DNA of 64,000 bases from Chitinophagales bacterium (GCA_013299105.1 JAAFJY010000012.1:120049-184048); one strand, 5' to 3'; positions 1 through 9,519 are shown, counted from the first letter of the stretch. The notes: generated from the letters alone by a model not told the origin. Numbers and translations are program-made.

Positions 1-1506
1 ACCAAGCCCAATGGCCAGCCATACAACCATTACACCGACGGTTTGCGCATTTATACCACCTTGGATGCAAATCTGCAAAAATATGCAGAACAGGCGATGC
101 AAGCCCAAATGCCCAAACTTCAAAAGCGGTTCTACCGCGAATGGAGTGGCCAAGACCCTTGGGAAAACGATGAAAACCTGAAGAAAATCCTGGAAGCAAG
201 TCCTACTTATCAAGCTTGGAAAAAACTGGGCTACTCGCACCAGGGGATTTTAAAGCGCCTGGGCAAGCCTTACAAAATGCAATTGTTTAGTTGGGGCGGC
301 CCCATTGAGCGCGAATACAGCCAGCTCGATTCGATCAAATATTACCTCAAGATGCTCAACACTGGCATTCTCGCAGCTGACCCAGAGACGGGTGCCATCA
401 AAGCTTGGGTTGGGGGGTACGATCACCGTTTCATCAAATACGATCACGCCAAAGCGCGCCGCCAAGTGGGTTCTACCTTCAAACCTTTGTTGTATGCCCA
501 AGCCGTGGAAAGTGGCATGGATCCCTGTCAGCACTTTCCCAATCGCCTAAAAACTTATCCCGAATACGAAGATTGGCAGCCCAAAAATTCTGACAATCGT
601 TATGGTGGCGGCTATTCGTTGGAAGGCGCTTTGACCAAATCGGTCAACACCGTTTCCGTGCAAATCATCATGGAAACGGGCATCAATCCCGTGCGCGACT
701 TGGCAAACAAAATGGGCATCACCCAAAAAATCCCTTATGCACCTTCGATCGCTTTGGGCACAGTCGAAACCTCTCTTTACGACATGGTTCAGGCCTATTC
801 CTGCTTTGTCAACCGGGGGATAAAGAAAAAACTGTATTTCATTGAGCGCATTGAAACCGCTGATGGTGAGGTAATTGCTGAGTTTGGCCCCGGCAAAAAG
901 AAAGAAGCCGATAAGCGTGTAATGTCAGAAAAAACTGCCGACATCATGGTCAAAATGATGCGCTCGGTCGTGGACCGTGGTACCGCTTCGAGTGTAAAAT
1001 GGAAATATGCCATCACCAACGACTTTGCGGGCAAAACGGGCACCACTCAAAATCAGTCCGACGGCTGGTTCATGGGCCTGACCAAAAAACTGGTCGCTGG
1101 CGTTTGGGTTGGTGCAGAAAGCCCCATCCTCCACTTCAAAAGCCTAGATTCGGGCCAGGGTTCTGCTACCGCTTTACCCATCTGGGGCGAATTCATGAGT
1201 AGAGTGTACAAAGATCCGCGTTACAGCAGTTGGAAAGATGAAAAAATGGCCGTTTTGCCAGATAGCGTACTCAATCGCCTCAGTTGCCCACAACGCATCT
1301 GGTATCCTTCCGACTCGCTGGCTTACGACAGTTTGGGCAATCCAATCCTGCCAAGTGTTGGCGACACCACCCAGCAAGTCATCGAAACGACCAACGGCGA
1401 ATTGGGTTCGCTGCCCCACCAACCCAAGCGCCGCGAGCAAGTTCCTGTAAAAGAACGTCTGGCGCTCAACACAAACGACAATCGCCGCAGCAAAAGCAAA
1501 AGTTGA
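1..1506 (+). CDS. Penicillin-binding protein 1A, C-terminal transpeptidase part (5' end outside window)
   Basis: The reading frame is open from the first base, so the glycosyltransferase domain lies upstream of the window. The visible 501 residues carry the class A PBP transpeptidase signature: the SxxK box STFK at 472-483 with the acylated serine, SVN at about 640-648 and KTGT at 1033-1044. The family cross-links peptidoglycan on the outer face of the inner membrane. The stop at 1504-1506 is followed by a strong hairpin terminator. The C-terminal tail after about residue 430 is basic and low in complexity. The apparent TTG start at 43 is only an in-frame leucine. Confidence in the family is high. 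Confidence 0.93.
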   Translation, partial: TKPNGQPYNHYTDGLRIYTTLDANLQKYAEQAMQAQMPKLQKRFYREWSGQDPWENDENLKKILEASPTYQAWKKLGYSHQGILKRLGKPYKMQLFSWGGPIEREYSQLDSIKYYLKMLNTGILAADPETGAIKAWVGGYDHRFIKYDHAKARRQVGSTFKPLLYAQAVESGMDPCQHFPNRLKTYPEYEDWQPKNSDNRYGGGYSLEGALTKSVNTVSVQIIMETGINPVRDLANKMGITQKIPYAPSIALGTVETSLYDMVQAYSCFVNRGIKKKLYFIERIETADGEVIAEFGPGKKKEADKRVMSEKTADIMVKMMRSVVDRGTASSVKWKYAITNDFAGKTGTTQNQSDGWFMGLTKKLVAGVWVGAESPILHFKSLDSGQGSATALPIWGEFMSRVYKDPRYSSWKDEKMAVLPDSVLNRLSCPQRIWYPSDSLAYDSLGNPILPSVGDTTQQVIETTNGELGSLPHQPKRREQVPVKERLALNTNDNRRSKSKS

Positions 1507-1522
1507 GTTTTCAAACGGCACC

Positions 1523-1561
1523 AAAAAAGCCGCAAGTTGGTAATCAGCTTGCGGCTTTTTT
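1523..1561. terminator. Bidirectional intrinsic terminator
   Basis: AAAAAAGCCGCAAG and CTTGCGGCTTTTTT form a perfect 14-bp inverted repeat around an 11-base loop. The A-tract on one side and T-tract on the other let it serve the PBP gene and the convergent cyclase gene. Confidence 0.9.
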
Positions 1562-1569
1562 GATGGAGC

Positions 1570-2661
1570 TTATTCCAGCACCGGAAAAGTATACAACTCA
1601 ACCAACTGCTTCTTTCCTTTTAGTTCAATCACCCCTACCCTTTTGGGATTATACTTATCGGGAGGCAAATGCAGTTTATCTAATAAATATTTGGTAATCA
1701 ATATTTTAACCCTGAATTTATTACACACCGATTGAATCCTGGCAGTAGTATTCATCACGTCTCCTGAAAATACGATGTCCTTTTTGATCACCCCAATTTC
1801 ACCAGTAGTCACTACACCACAATGCAGGCCAGCTTTGAATTCGGGTACCAGTCCGTATCGCTCCTGGTATCGAGCGCTGTTTCGGGCAATGACTTCGTGC
1901 ATGCGGTAAAAACAGCGTAGGCAATTGGCATGTTGCAGGCCATTTTTCATGGTCCAAGACACTACTACTTCGTCGCCGACGTATTGGTAAATTTCACCAG
2001 CAGTATCAACTATTGGATTGGTGATGTCTCGAAAAAAATCATTGAGCAGATTGAAAAACTTGACGTGGCCCAGTTTTTCGGCAATCTCAGTGGAGGATTT
2101 CATGTCCACAAACATAAAAATACGCTCCTCTTCGCGGGGTTTTCGGTAGTGCCCCATTAACATTTTGATCAAAATACCTTGCCCATATTTTTCATTGACA
2201 TGTAAAGCAATGGAGGTAATGAAACTGATCAAAGACCAGAAAATGAAAGTCCGTAGAAAATAAGCCTGGTCAAACAAAGCCGTCACATCGGCCAACAAGG
2301 CAGGGTCAAGCGCTTTGCTGCCATAACGAAAACTCAGCAAAATGCTATGCGTAGCCAAAAAAACACAAAAATTAATCAGGGAAAGCACTGCACTTGTGAT
2401 CAACAAAGAAAATCCAAAGGACTTGCGGCTCAGTCGATCTCGTAGAAAAAAAACCAGGATACTGCCACACAGCAAAGCTGAAAAAAACGCCGAAAGGGTA
2501 TTGAAGGCCACATATTGGAAAGCCCCGGAGCCCCGTAGGTACGTGCTTTTGGAAAGGGAATATACCCCATAAGCGTCCAGTGCCCCAAGCATGGTCCACC
2601 AAATCAGTATCCACCAGAGTTGCTTGCGTTTTATTTGAAACCTTCTCGTGTAGTAGCTCAC
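1570..2661 (-). CDS. Membrane-bound class III adenylate cyclase
   Basis: The first ~155 residues hold about four hydrophobic segments. The rest is a class III nucleotide cyclase domain. Visible catalytic features are the metal-binding aspartates D186 (FVDMKSST) and D230 (YQYVGDEVV), the substrate lysine K276 (FKAGLH), D295 in the adenine-specifying position, and the transition-state residues N304 and R308 (GDVMNTTARIQ). These predict ATP to cAMP conversion on the cytoplasmic side. It is convergent with the PBP1A gene. The layout (4-6 TM plus cyclase) is common in Bacteroidota. ATP preference is inferred from the K/D pair. Confidence 0.88.
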   Translation of the reverse strand: MSYYTRRFQIKRKQLWWILIWWTMLGALDAYGVYSLSKSTYLRGSGAFQYVAFNTLSAFFSALLCGSILVFFLRDRLSRKSFGFSLLITSAVLSLINFCVFLATHSILLSFRYGSKALDPALLADVTALFDQAYFLRTFIFWSLISFITSIALHVNEKYGQGILIKMLMGHYRKPREEERIFMFVDMKSSTEIAEKLGHVKFFNLLNDFFRDITNPIVDTAGEIYQYVGDEVVVSWTMKNGLQHANCLRCFYRMHEVIARNSARYQERYGLVPEFKAGLHCGVVTTGEIGVIKKDIVFSGDVMNTTARIQSVCNKFRVKILITKYLLDKLHLPPDKYNPKRVGVIELKGKKQLVELYTFPVLE

Positions 2662-2907
2662 TTAAAAATGACTTGTGCGAAATCCTCTCTTTTGCTCCAA
2701 CAAAAGTAAGCAATTAAACGCGATTCTCCCCTGTAACGACATGTGTGCTCACAGGAAAATCGGAAAATGAGGGATCAAGTTGCTATTGTTGACTGCCAAA
2801 TCCACAAATAGTCACCCAAATTCCTTATTTTTGCAAGCTAAAACTATTTAATCCGATTTGAAGAGGTCTTAGTTTCGTAAAAGCTTTTACTCTTCAACAT
2901 TTTGTCC

Positions 2908-2953
2908 CACTAACCATTAACAATTAACCACTAACCATTAACCACTAACCATT
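2908..2953 (+). repeat. Short tandem repeat CACTAACCATTAAC
   Basis: Two complete 14-bp units and a third partial one, with a 7-bp AATTAAC insert after the first, run into the proposed TTG start of the next gene. No function is evident; length variation here would alter the leader of the acetyltransferase. Confidence 0.7.
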
Positions 2954-3510
2954 TGAATCACCTTTTCAATATTGATACCGCCTTGATTACACCACGAACC
3001 GTGGTGCGTCGTTTTCGTGAAAACGATGGGCTGAATTATTTCAAACTTTTTCAAGATAATCTCGACATCCTAGAGGCTCGCTTTCCGGCAATTCTCGACA
3101 CCATCCCAACCCAAGACGACATTGAGTTGTTTGTAAGGAAAAAATTGGCTAGCTGGCTGGTTAACGAAGAGTTCTGCCTTGGTGTCTGGGACAAAGAAAG
3201 TGCGGTGCCCATCGGCCTGATTCGCATCGCCAACATTGATTGGAAAGTCCCCAATGCTGAGTTGTTCCTGTTTTTGGACAAAAGTCGGCACCAAAAAGGC
3301 ATCATGACTGAAGTTGTTCAAAAAGTGCTGCAATTTGCTTTTGAACAATTGCGCCTTGAAAAAATTTCCCTCCGCACCGAAAGCGACAATTTTGCAGGCC
3401 AACGCCTGGCCCGTAAATGTGGTTTCAGCCGCGAAGGTGACATCCGCAGCGCTTACCGCAGACCCAGCGGAGAATTGGTTGACCTGATGCTTTTTGGCCT
3501 GGTCAAGTGA
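2953..3510 (+). CDS. GNAT family N-acetyltransferase (RimJ/RimL-like)
   Basis: The 185 residues match the RimJ/RimL type of GNAT fold: an N-terminal strand (LITPRTVVRRFRENDG), a central strand-helix with HQKGIMTEVV in the acetyl-CoA loop position, and a C-terminal block ESDNFAGQRLARKCGFSREG typical of this subgroup. It would transfer acetyl from acetyl-CoA to a protein N-terminus or small amine; the substrate cannot be told. The TTG start is chosen because no ATG lies in frame near the N-terminus. A short inverted-repeat element follows 8 bp after the stop. Confidence 0.82.
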   Translation: MNHLFNIDTALITPRTVVRRFRENDGLNYFKLFQDNLDILEARFPAILDTIPTQDDIELFVRKKLASWLVNEEFCLGVWDKESAVPIGLIRIANIDWKVPNAELFLFLDKSRHQKGIMTEVVQKVLQFAFEQLRLEKISLRTESDNFAGQRLARKCGFSREGDIRSAYRRPSGELVDLMLFGLVK

Positions 3511-3517
3511 AAATGGC

Positions 3518-3682
3518 CTAGTGGTACGAATTACAAATACCCCCTAAGTTCCAGGCAGGCTATTTGGCTTCGTAGCAAGGCGAGAGGAGGGAAAATAGTG
3601 GACTATTTGACCGACGAACAACGCAGCTATGGAGACAAAGAGCCCGTGGAACTTGGGGCAGATTTACAATTTGGACCACTAG
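3518..3682. mobile_element. MITE-like element, family D (complete copy)
   Basis: The ends are long imperfect inverted repeats of about 35 bp: CTAGTGGTACGAATTACAAA at the left and TTTACAATTTGGACCACTAG at the right, followed inward by CCCC..AAGTTCC and GGAACTTGGGG. The 165-bp unit contains no plausible gene. Part of it recurs in reverse at 37748-37808. This fits a non-autonomous transposable element. Its ends may also act as a hairpin after the acetyltransferase gene. Confidence 0.7.
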
Positions 3683-3776
3683 TTCTGAATCAAACTCAAC
3701 CTCATCAACTGAAAAAGTTGAGAAATTGAAAGGTTGAAAAGAACTCGCTATTTTTTGTAATCTACAAAAATACCTT

Positions 3777-6746
3777 GTGCAAGCAAACCATATCATCAAC
3801 GCCATACATCAAAATATCCGCCCCCTGCGTGACGAAGAGCATGCGGAAGCGAGCCTGAATGAACTTAGCGAGTTGGAATTAGTCTTTTCCATCATTGGAA
3901 TTGATTTTTTGCAAGGCAGCCCCGGTGGTCTGTACCAACACAGCACGCAGGCATATGCCTTGGAACAAGTGCTGATCGGCCTCAGCGTTTTGGAACAAGC
4001 CAGAATGAAGCCCCAAACCCTGGAAATTGCGCAGGCCTTGTTCATCTCCGCCTTAGAAACCCTGCAAGAAGTAGGTATTGAAACCCAAGGCGATCCCCAG
4101 TTCCAACAATTCATCCAATGTGCCTGTGCTGAAATAGCCCAGTTTTTGGCTTCCAATGACACAAAGTCAAGCCAATCAGCTTTTGCCACAAGTTTGCGCT
4201 TAGGGCAAAGTGTACTGAGCAGTTTTTTGAAAAATGGCATCATCCTTAGCATTCCGCAAGGCATTCCACCTCAAGATCGGCTTACCACTTACCCCCTATT
4301 GGTGCAAAAAAGCGGCCTGCATTTGCTCCAACTCCTGCTGAAAAATGGACAAGCCCGCCAATGCATGACCCTGGAAGCGCAGGATCGCATCACCCAGGCT
4401 GCTTTGTCGGTCTTGCTGGAGTACCCAGGCTTGCTACATCACCAACCTGGTTTGCCTGGACTGGTCGATAAAGTATTGGACATCGCGACAAAAGCCAATC
4501 GAATTGAGTTGTTTCCAGTGCTATTGAGCATGGTTCTAGAACAATGTACCCAAAACCTTTACCATGTCTGGGACCTCGAAAGCCAAGAAGACAACCTCTT
4601 GCTCAACGCCCTGGAGCAAATTTTGCAAGTGGTACCCCAAGAAGTACAAAATGGGGCCAGACGCCCGCTTTTGTCCCGAACCCAGTTCCTGGACTTATTG
4701 AGCGACCTGCTGGACCAGACTGTACAAAACCCTGCCTTGGTCAGCGACTATGTCAACGACAAATCCATGCTGTCCGAGGTGCTCAAGCTTACTTTCCAGT
4801 CCTTGGATGGAGTGCCTCGTGAGCACCGCTTGCGCTGGGAGATGGTCGAGATGTTGATCCACCTCAACTTCCGCGCCGCGTTGACCAGTAAAGCCGTTTT
4901 GGAAAAAATCACTTGGGGTAAAAATGGCACCAGTCAGCCGATTTTGGCCAATATCCTTGACTTGGTAGTGGAAGCAACTTTCAGCCAGAGCCGCGTAGTG
5001 GGGGGCGAAAAGTTGAAATTATTGCAGGATATTTTCGAGTTCGTGATGGAAGGCATCGTTGCTGAGTACCCCAATCGCCTGGGCTTGGTGTTGGTGCAAA
5101 TGCTGTTGTCGCCACAATCAGGGCTTAACTTTGCCGAGGGTTTCAACCATGCCTTAGCCGAGCGCATGTTGCAGGCATGTCTGGTCTTGTGCAGTCAACA
5201 TCCACAATTGGTCGAAAACGACGAAGAACGCCAGCGCTTGTTTGAAGGCGTAATCGATGCTGTGACCCAAGCGGGAATCAAACAACCGGGTCTGTTGTCG
5301 GACATGATGGAACTCGTGTTGCTCAAAACCGCCGACAACCTAGATTTGCAAGTCGAAAACACAGGTGGACAGTCCGAATACCTCTTGGTTTCTGCCCTGC
5401 GCGAAACCCTCGCAGTGCTGGGAGCAGATGCCCCGACGGGGCGTTGGAAACCCCGTTTCACCCCGGAACACCTGGTGCAACTGACCGAATTCTCCTTGGA
5501 CGAAGTCGTGCAAAACCCAGCCTGGATCACCGATACCCTCAACGGCAAAACCCTGCTGCGCGAAGCACTGGATGTCACTTTCCGGGTTTTGCAAAAAGTA
5601 CCCGCAGGCCAGCGCCTGAACTCTACGGCGGTAGAGTACTTGCTCGACATCGTTTTTCGCAGTGTTTCGCGCAGCAAAAAATTATTGGAGCCACAAGGCG
5701 AAGAAAAAACAGGCCTCAGCATCCTGGAGCAAGTGCTCAATTATGTACTCAATGCGGTATTCCCACCTTCCGAAGGCGCTGCCGTAGACAAACCCCAATT
5801 GCTCATTGACCTACTAGAGTATGTTTTTGACAATATCCTCAACGAAAATCCTGACAAAAGCGGCCTAGCGTTGGTGGAACTGCTTTTTTCGGACGCAGTG
5901 GGCATTGATTTTTCTAAAGGTTTTGAAAAAAACACCATCGAAGAGCTGATGGAAGCGGCGATGGTCAGCTTCAGCGAGCAACCGGAGCTGGTGCGCGGCA
6001 AGCGTACCTTGATTGAAATCATGGAAGAAATGTCGCCCGCCATCCACGTTTTGAATGCCGATTTCCCACAAATCGGCCCTAAAATCGTGCAGTTGTTTTT
6101 GACCCGAAATTCGATCATCCCTGGCATTTTCAAAACCCAAAGCAAGGATCTCTTTGTGGGAATTGAGGCCTTGACCCAGTTCACCGAGGCCCTGGCCATG
6201 GAGCGCCAACATGGCCGTTGGCTCAAGGAATTGACCCTGGAGCAGGTGCTGGAACTAATCGAATACCTGATTTCCTGTTGCGATGACAATCCTGATTTTG
6301 CACAAAACAACTACGTTTTCAAAGTTTTGGATGCCATCCTGAGCTCGGTCGACAAAAAGGCTGACAAACTCCAAAACTCGACGGTTTTGATTCAGATCTT
6401 ATCGGAGCATTTGCTGTTGACTATAGTTGAACACGATGAGTTGTTGCATGAATTACAGCTCAATAGCGATTCAAAAGTGGAAATGGGGGTCAATTACCTG
6501 ATCGAGCAGTTTTTTGAGCTGCTTGGTCGACTGGACAAAAACACCCAAAAATTGATCATGCAGATGCCCTCGGTCGAAATTGTGCTCAATCACTACCTCG
6601 ACGAAGTGGAAGAATACGACTTGATCACGAGCACTGCAATCAACCGGGCCATTGGAAAAATCCAAAAAATCATGGATCGTTTTGCCCTCGGTGACCTCAA
6701 CTTCGAAGAAATGATGGGGGAATTTGGTTTTGAGGAGCCGGAATAG
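3777..6746 (+). CDS. Large alpha-helical protein with three internal ~260-residue repeats
   Basis: The protein (989 residues, GTG start) has no signal peptide or catalytic motif and I do not recognise a family. It is almost wholly helical and leucine-rich. Three homologous blocks are visible: NPALVSDYVNDKSMLSEVLK (from about 318), NPAWITDTLNGKTLLREALD (about 580) and NPDFAQNNYVFKVLDAILSS (about 838), spaced 262 and 258 residues. The blocks also share a later segment, QMLLSPQSGLNFAEGFNHAL matching ELLFSDAVGIDFSKGFEKNT. A HEAT/ARM-like solenoid acting as a cytoplasmic scaffold is plausible but inferred. The GTG start is tentative. Confidence 0.75.
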   Translation: MQANHIINAIHQNIRPLRDEEHAEASLNELSELELVFSIIGIDFLQGSPGGLYQHSTQAYALEQVLIGLSVLEQARMKPQTLEIAQALFISALETLQEVGIETQGDPQFQQFIQCACAEIAQFLASNDTKSSQSAFATSLRLGQSVLSSFLKNGIILSIPQGIPPQDRLTTYPLLVQKSGLHLLQLLLKNGQARQCMTLEAQDRITQAALSVLLEYPGLLHHQPGLPGLVDKVLDIATKANRIELFPVLLSMVLEQCTQNLYHVWDLESQEDNLLLNALEQILQVVPQEVQNGARRPLLSRTQFLDLLSDLLDQTVQNPALVSDYVNDKSMLSEVLKLTFQSLDGVPREHRLRWEMVEMLIHLNFRAALTSKAVLEKITWGKNGTSQPILANILDLVVEATFSQSRVVGGEKLKLLQDIFEFVMEGIVAEYPNRLGLVLVQMLLSPQSGLNFAEGFNHALAERMLQACLVLCSQHPQLVENDEERQRLFEGVIDAVTQAGIKQPGLLSDMMELVLLKTADNLDLQVENTGGQSEYLLVSALRETLAVLGADAPTGRWKPRFTPEHLVQLTEFSLDEVVQNPAWITDTLNGKTLLREALDVTFRVLQKVPAGQRLNSTAVEYLLDIVFRSVSRSKKLLEPQGEEKTGLSILEQVLNYVLNAVFPPSEGAAVDKPQLLIDLLEYVFDNILNENPDKSGLALVELLFSDAVGIDFSKGFEKNTIEELMEAAMVSFSEQPELVRGKRTLIEIMEEMSPAIHVLNADFPQIGPKIVQLFLTRNSIIPGIFKTQSKDLFVGIEALTQFTEALAMERQHGRWLKELTLEQVLELIEYLISCCDDNPDFAQNNYVFKVLDAILSSVDKKADKLQNSTVLIQILSEHLLLTIVEHDELLHELQLNSDSKVEMGVNYLIEQFFELLGRLDKNTQKLIMQMPSVEIVLNHYLDEVEEYDLITSTAINRAIGKIQKIMDRFALGDLNFEEMMGEFGFEEPE

Positions 6747-7084
6747 TGGAGGCCGACCTTATTAGTGAAGCGAGAATGGTGTGACAAGCCATTACCAGCG
6801 AGACTTTTTTTGTCTAAACCAGAATTTTCAGGATTACAGAATTTCTTACGTGACGTTGACCAATTTTTTCTAAATCAGAATTTCGCAGCATTTTCAAAAT
6901 TGGCCCGCTTCGCGGTCTAGACCTAGATAGTAAAAGTGCGAATTGGTAGGATTTCCACCAAGAATATATGCGCTTATTTTGTTTGGTTCTTCGACAAATA
7001 GTGTGGAAGGGCATGTTTTCTCAAATCTCGTCCCTATGATCGTGCTATTTGCTCCATCTCGTGCAGGCCACGAGATTTCGAAGG
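6747..7084. other. Intergenic stretch with no supported gene
   Basis: Weak open frames exist on the minus strand but none has recognisable motifs or clear coding character. The 3' part may contain the lost N-terminus of the decayed deaminase gene that follows. Confidence 0.4.
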
Positions 7085-7419
7085 ATGCATGAAACCAGCG
7101 CATTAATCATCATAGGTGTTAAGCAGGATAATTGTCCACATGATTTGTCAAAGAACCAACAAGACATCACTTGCCATTCAGGAGTAGAAGCGATTAAGGA
7201 AGCTGTAATAAAGATTGGCAGAGACCTGAGCAATACAACGCTTTATACAACGCACGAACCCTGTATCCTGTGCAGTTATGTAATCCGTTCTTATCGCATC
7301 AGCCGGGTTGTGATCCAAAATGCCGTACCCATATTGGTGGGGCGAGTTCTGATTTCCCGATCTTGAATACCGAGGCTATTCCGATCTGGCACCAGCCGCC
7401 AATGGTTGAATTTACTTGA
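7085..7419 (+). pseudogene. Decayed nucleoside/guanine deaminase-like gene
   Basis: The frame from 7085 reads like a cytidine/guanine/tRNA-adenosine deaminase core: CHSGVEAIKEA followed by LYTTHEPCILCSYVIRSYRISRVV, with the zinc motif PCxxC. The catalytic HxE is HSG here, so the proton-shuttling Glu is missing. The frame then breaks near 7340; the next frame continues with SSDFPILNTEAIPIWHQPP, the normal C-terminal block of guanine deaminase-like enzymes, ending at a TGA at 7417-7419. The N-terminal helix and strand are also missing. Together this indicates a dead gene rather than an active enzyme. Confidence 0.65.
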
Positions 7420-7453
7420 GCTTTGTTTTGTAAGGGAGCGTAAAGAGCATGGA

Positions 7454-8329
7454 TCAACTCCATTCAAAAATCTCACTTAATTTTTCATCGTGCAAAATAC
7501 GCTTCATCAGGGTTTCATGATGTGTTTTCTCCTGAAAAGGGTGAGCCCGAAAAAGATCGCTGTAGGTTAGGTCTATGTTTTCATCGAATTGCTTCACTTT
7601 TTGAACAGCTGCTTCCCGAATCAGCATCAAGTGATCCGAGTTAAACTTCAGTTTACCTGGCTCTATCCAGCCTGCCTCAATAAAACCCCTGGTCTTTTTC
7701 GCACAACGGCAAGGGTTCTCTTCCTTCATCAAGCCACATTTTTGGTTCATGAAATGATAAAGATCTTTGCGTGCTCGTGCTAGCTTTTGCCGAAAGTTAT
7801 CAGGAGAAAGGCTCAACATTTCGCCACCCAAGCGATGTTCTACCCCAAAAATATCCCCTAGCACAAATACAAGTCTTTGTTCTCGGTTGAGACAAAGTAA
7901 CATTCCTGACATGCAGGATAGCTTGGCTTCCTCAATTACCTCCCGTTGTTCCATACGTTCAGCCTCATTGAGAGCATGGTCAGGAATCTGTTCCAACTCG
8001 GTACCATAACCCTCAAATGTAGAAATAAAGGACTCCAATGGCTTTTTTTTGAGCTGCAAAACATGGTTAAAAACGATGCGGTACAGCCAAGTGCGAAAAC
8101 TACTTTCTGCCCGAAACTGCCCCAATTTGGTCACCATTTTAATCAATACTTCCTGGGTCACATCTTCTGCATCTTGGGGCGAAAGCACAATTTTCAGTGC
8201 TACATTATAGATATAGTGCTGGTGCCGCTTGACCAATCGCTCCAAAGCCTGCCCCGAACCATCGAGACAAGCTTGAAGAAGTTCCAAATCTTTTTGCTCG
8301 TTGTAATGGAGCGAAAATGGATTTTCCAT
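7454..8329 (-). CDS. Sigma-70 family RNA polymerase sigma factor with C-terminal cysteine extension
   Basis: The 291-residue protein has sigma region 2 (SPQDAEDVTQEVLIKMVTKL, SSFRTWLYRIVFNHVLQ) and region 4 (REQRLVFVLGDIFGVEH, LSLSPDNFRQKLARARKDL), as in ECF factors. After region 4 comes an extra ~85 residues starting with a cysteine cluster (CGLMKEENPCRCAKK), which could bind metal or an anti-sigma signal (inference). The ATG overlaps the stop of the upstream ABM-domain gene as TAATG, so the two are probably co-translated. No anti-sigma gene is adjacent. Confidence 0.88.
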   Translation of the reverse strand: MENPFSLHYNEQKDLELLQACLDGSGQALERLVKRHQHYIYNVALKIVLSPQDAEDVTQEVLIKMVTKLGQFRAESSFRTWLYRIVFNHVLQLKKKPLESFISTFEGYGTELEQIPDHALNEAERMEQREVIEEAKLSCMSGMLLCLNREQRLVFVLGDIFGVEHRLGGEMLSLSPDNFRQKLARARKDLYHFMNQKCGLMKEENPCRCAKKTRGFIEAGWIEPGKLKFNSDHLMLIREAAVQKVKQFDENIDLTYSDLFRAHPFQEKTHHETLMKRILHDEKLSEIFEWS

Positions 8330-8616
8330 TACACTATTTCGTGGTAATGACCAAAAGAGTGGACCTTCTCAATCGCTTTAAAAAACGACTGAAGCGCTGG
8401 GAGTTTTGGAAATTTGTCAGCCGCCTGCAGTGCGTCTTCCAGTGATTCCCATTCGACAATATCTACCAGCATGGTGGCATCTTTTTCATCCTGTAGCGTT
8501 TTTCGACTCAACAAGCCCTGCTGATTTTTCAAAAAAGCATTGCTTTCTGTTAGCAATTGAGAAAGATTTCCAAGCTGGTCTGCTTTGATTTGGAAGATAA
8601 CAATTTCTTGTACCAT
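8329..8616 (-). CDS. Antibiotic biosynthesis monooxygenase (ABM)-like small protein
   Basis: About 95 residues from the internal ATG at 8616 (MVQEIVIFQIKADQ), which fits the usual ABM domain start better than an ATG 33 bp upstream. The ferredoxin-like pattern is visible: strand, helix LGNLSQLLTESNAFLKNQQG, strand MLVDIVEWESLEDALQAADK, helix, and His-rich C-terminus HSFGHYHEIV. Such proteins are small heme- or quinone-acting monooxygenases or ligand binders; activity cannot be inferred. Its stop overlaps the downstream sigma factor start by one base, suggesting a functional pair. Confidence 0.7.
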   Translation of the reverse strand: MVQEIVIFQIKADQLGNLSQLLTESNAFLKNQQGLLSRKTLQDEKDATMLVDIVEWESLEDALQAADKFPKLPALQSFFKAIEKVHSFGHYHEIV

Positions 8617-8940
8617 GTGTGTTTTATTTTGGTTAAAAAATGTACACATGTTTGGATGATCGTTTTATGACCGTGTGACAGAAATAAAGAAAAATATTTC
8701 CTTTGAGACCATCAAAAAATATTCCAGGTTTATTAATTAAGCAAAATAAACAAGCGTAAAACTCTATTAAACTTGCATTCTAACCTTAATTTAGCCAAAA
8801 TGTGAGCAGGGTAAGCTTTTAATGAAACTTTTCTGTTCCCCAAAACATCAAGTAAGCCAAATGAGGAAGGGCCATACCATGCCCCACAACCAATTCATAA
8901 TGCAGTTGTTCCACTAATTTTACCCAAACAATTTACTGAC

Positions 8941-9492
8941 ATGCGAAAAAACATGCTGCTCATTTTGAAGGCCCTGGCTATTGTGCTTACCACAGGTCTT
9001 TCTTTTTCTTTTGCGGTTTTGAATAACAATTGGAATCTCGATCCCAATTATGTGATCAAATTCAAAGGTTCTAATGCTACAGGCACTTTTTCAGGCTTGA
9101 CAGGTAGCATTCAATTTGATCCCAACACTTTGGAGACAGCGCTGATGGACGTAGTAGTGGATGCTGCTACCATTAAAACGGGCAACTCCGCCAAAGACAA
9201 ACATGCCAAGGGTGAAAACTGGTTTGACGTGAGCAAATACCCACATATCACCTTCAAATCGACGGCTTTTTCAAAAACAAGCGAAGGCTATTTGGTAAAC
9301 GGCAAGCTCAGAATACGCAATGAAACCAAGGCTATTTCCATCCCATTTAAGTTTATTGAAGAGAACGAAAAAGGGCGTTTTACTGGTACTTTTAAAATCA
9401 AGCGCAAGGACTTTGGCATTTATGGCCCCCTTGCTGGCATGGTGGTAGGCAATGATTTCACCATTGACCTCAACATACCTGTGGGCCGTTGA
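8941..9492 (+). CDS. YceI family protein (polyisoprenoid-binding-like)
   Basis: A signal peptide (residues 1-25) precedes a YceI lipocalin-like barrel: NWNLDPNYVIKFKGSNATGT, the strongly conserved TGNSAKDKHAKGENWFDVSKYPHITFKST, and RKDFGIYGPLAGMVVGNDFTIDLNI. The family binds long isoprenoid chains in the periplasm and is often linked to stress or quinone metabolism. The length (183 residues) is normal. About 290 bp of AT-rich DNA upstream probably holds the divergent promoters of this gene and the ABM/sigma pair. Confidence 0.92.
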   Translation: MRKNMLLILKALAIVLTTGLSFSFAVLNNNWNLDPNYVIKFKGSNATGTFSGLTGSIQFDPNTLETALMDVVVDAATIKTGNSAKDKHAKGENWFDVSKYPHITFKSTAFSKTSEGYLVNGKLRIRNETKAISIPFKFIEENEKGRFTGTFKIKRKDFGIYGPLAGMVVGNDFTIDLNIPVGR

Positions 9493-9519
9493 GGAACATA
9501 GGCAGATGAAACCAGCGTT

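Noticed and set aside
6814..7233. Minus-strand open frames over the deaminase remnant
   Set aside because: No recognisable motif; they lie opposite the plus-strand deaminase sequence or in noncoding DNA.
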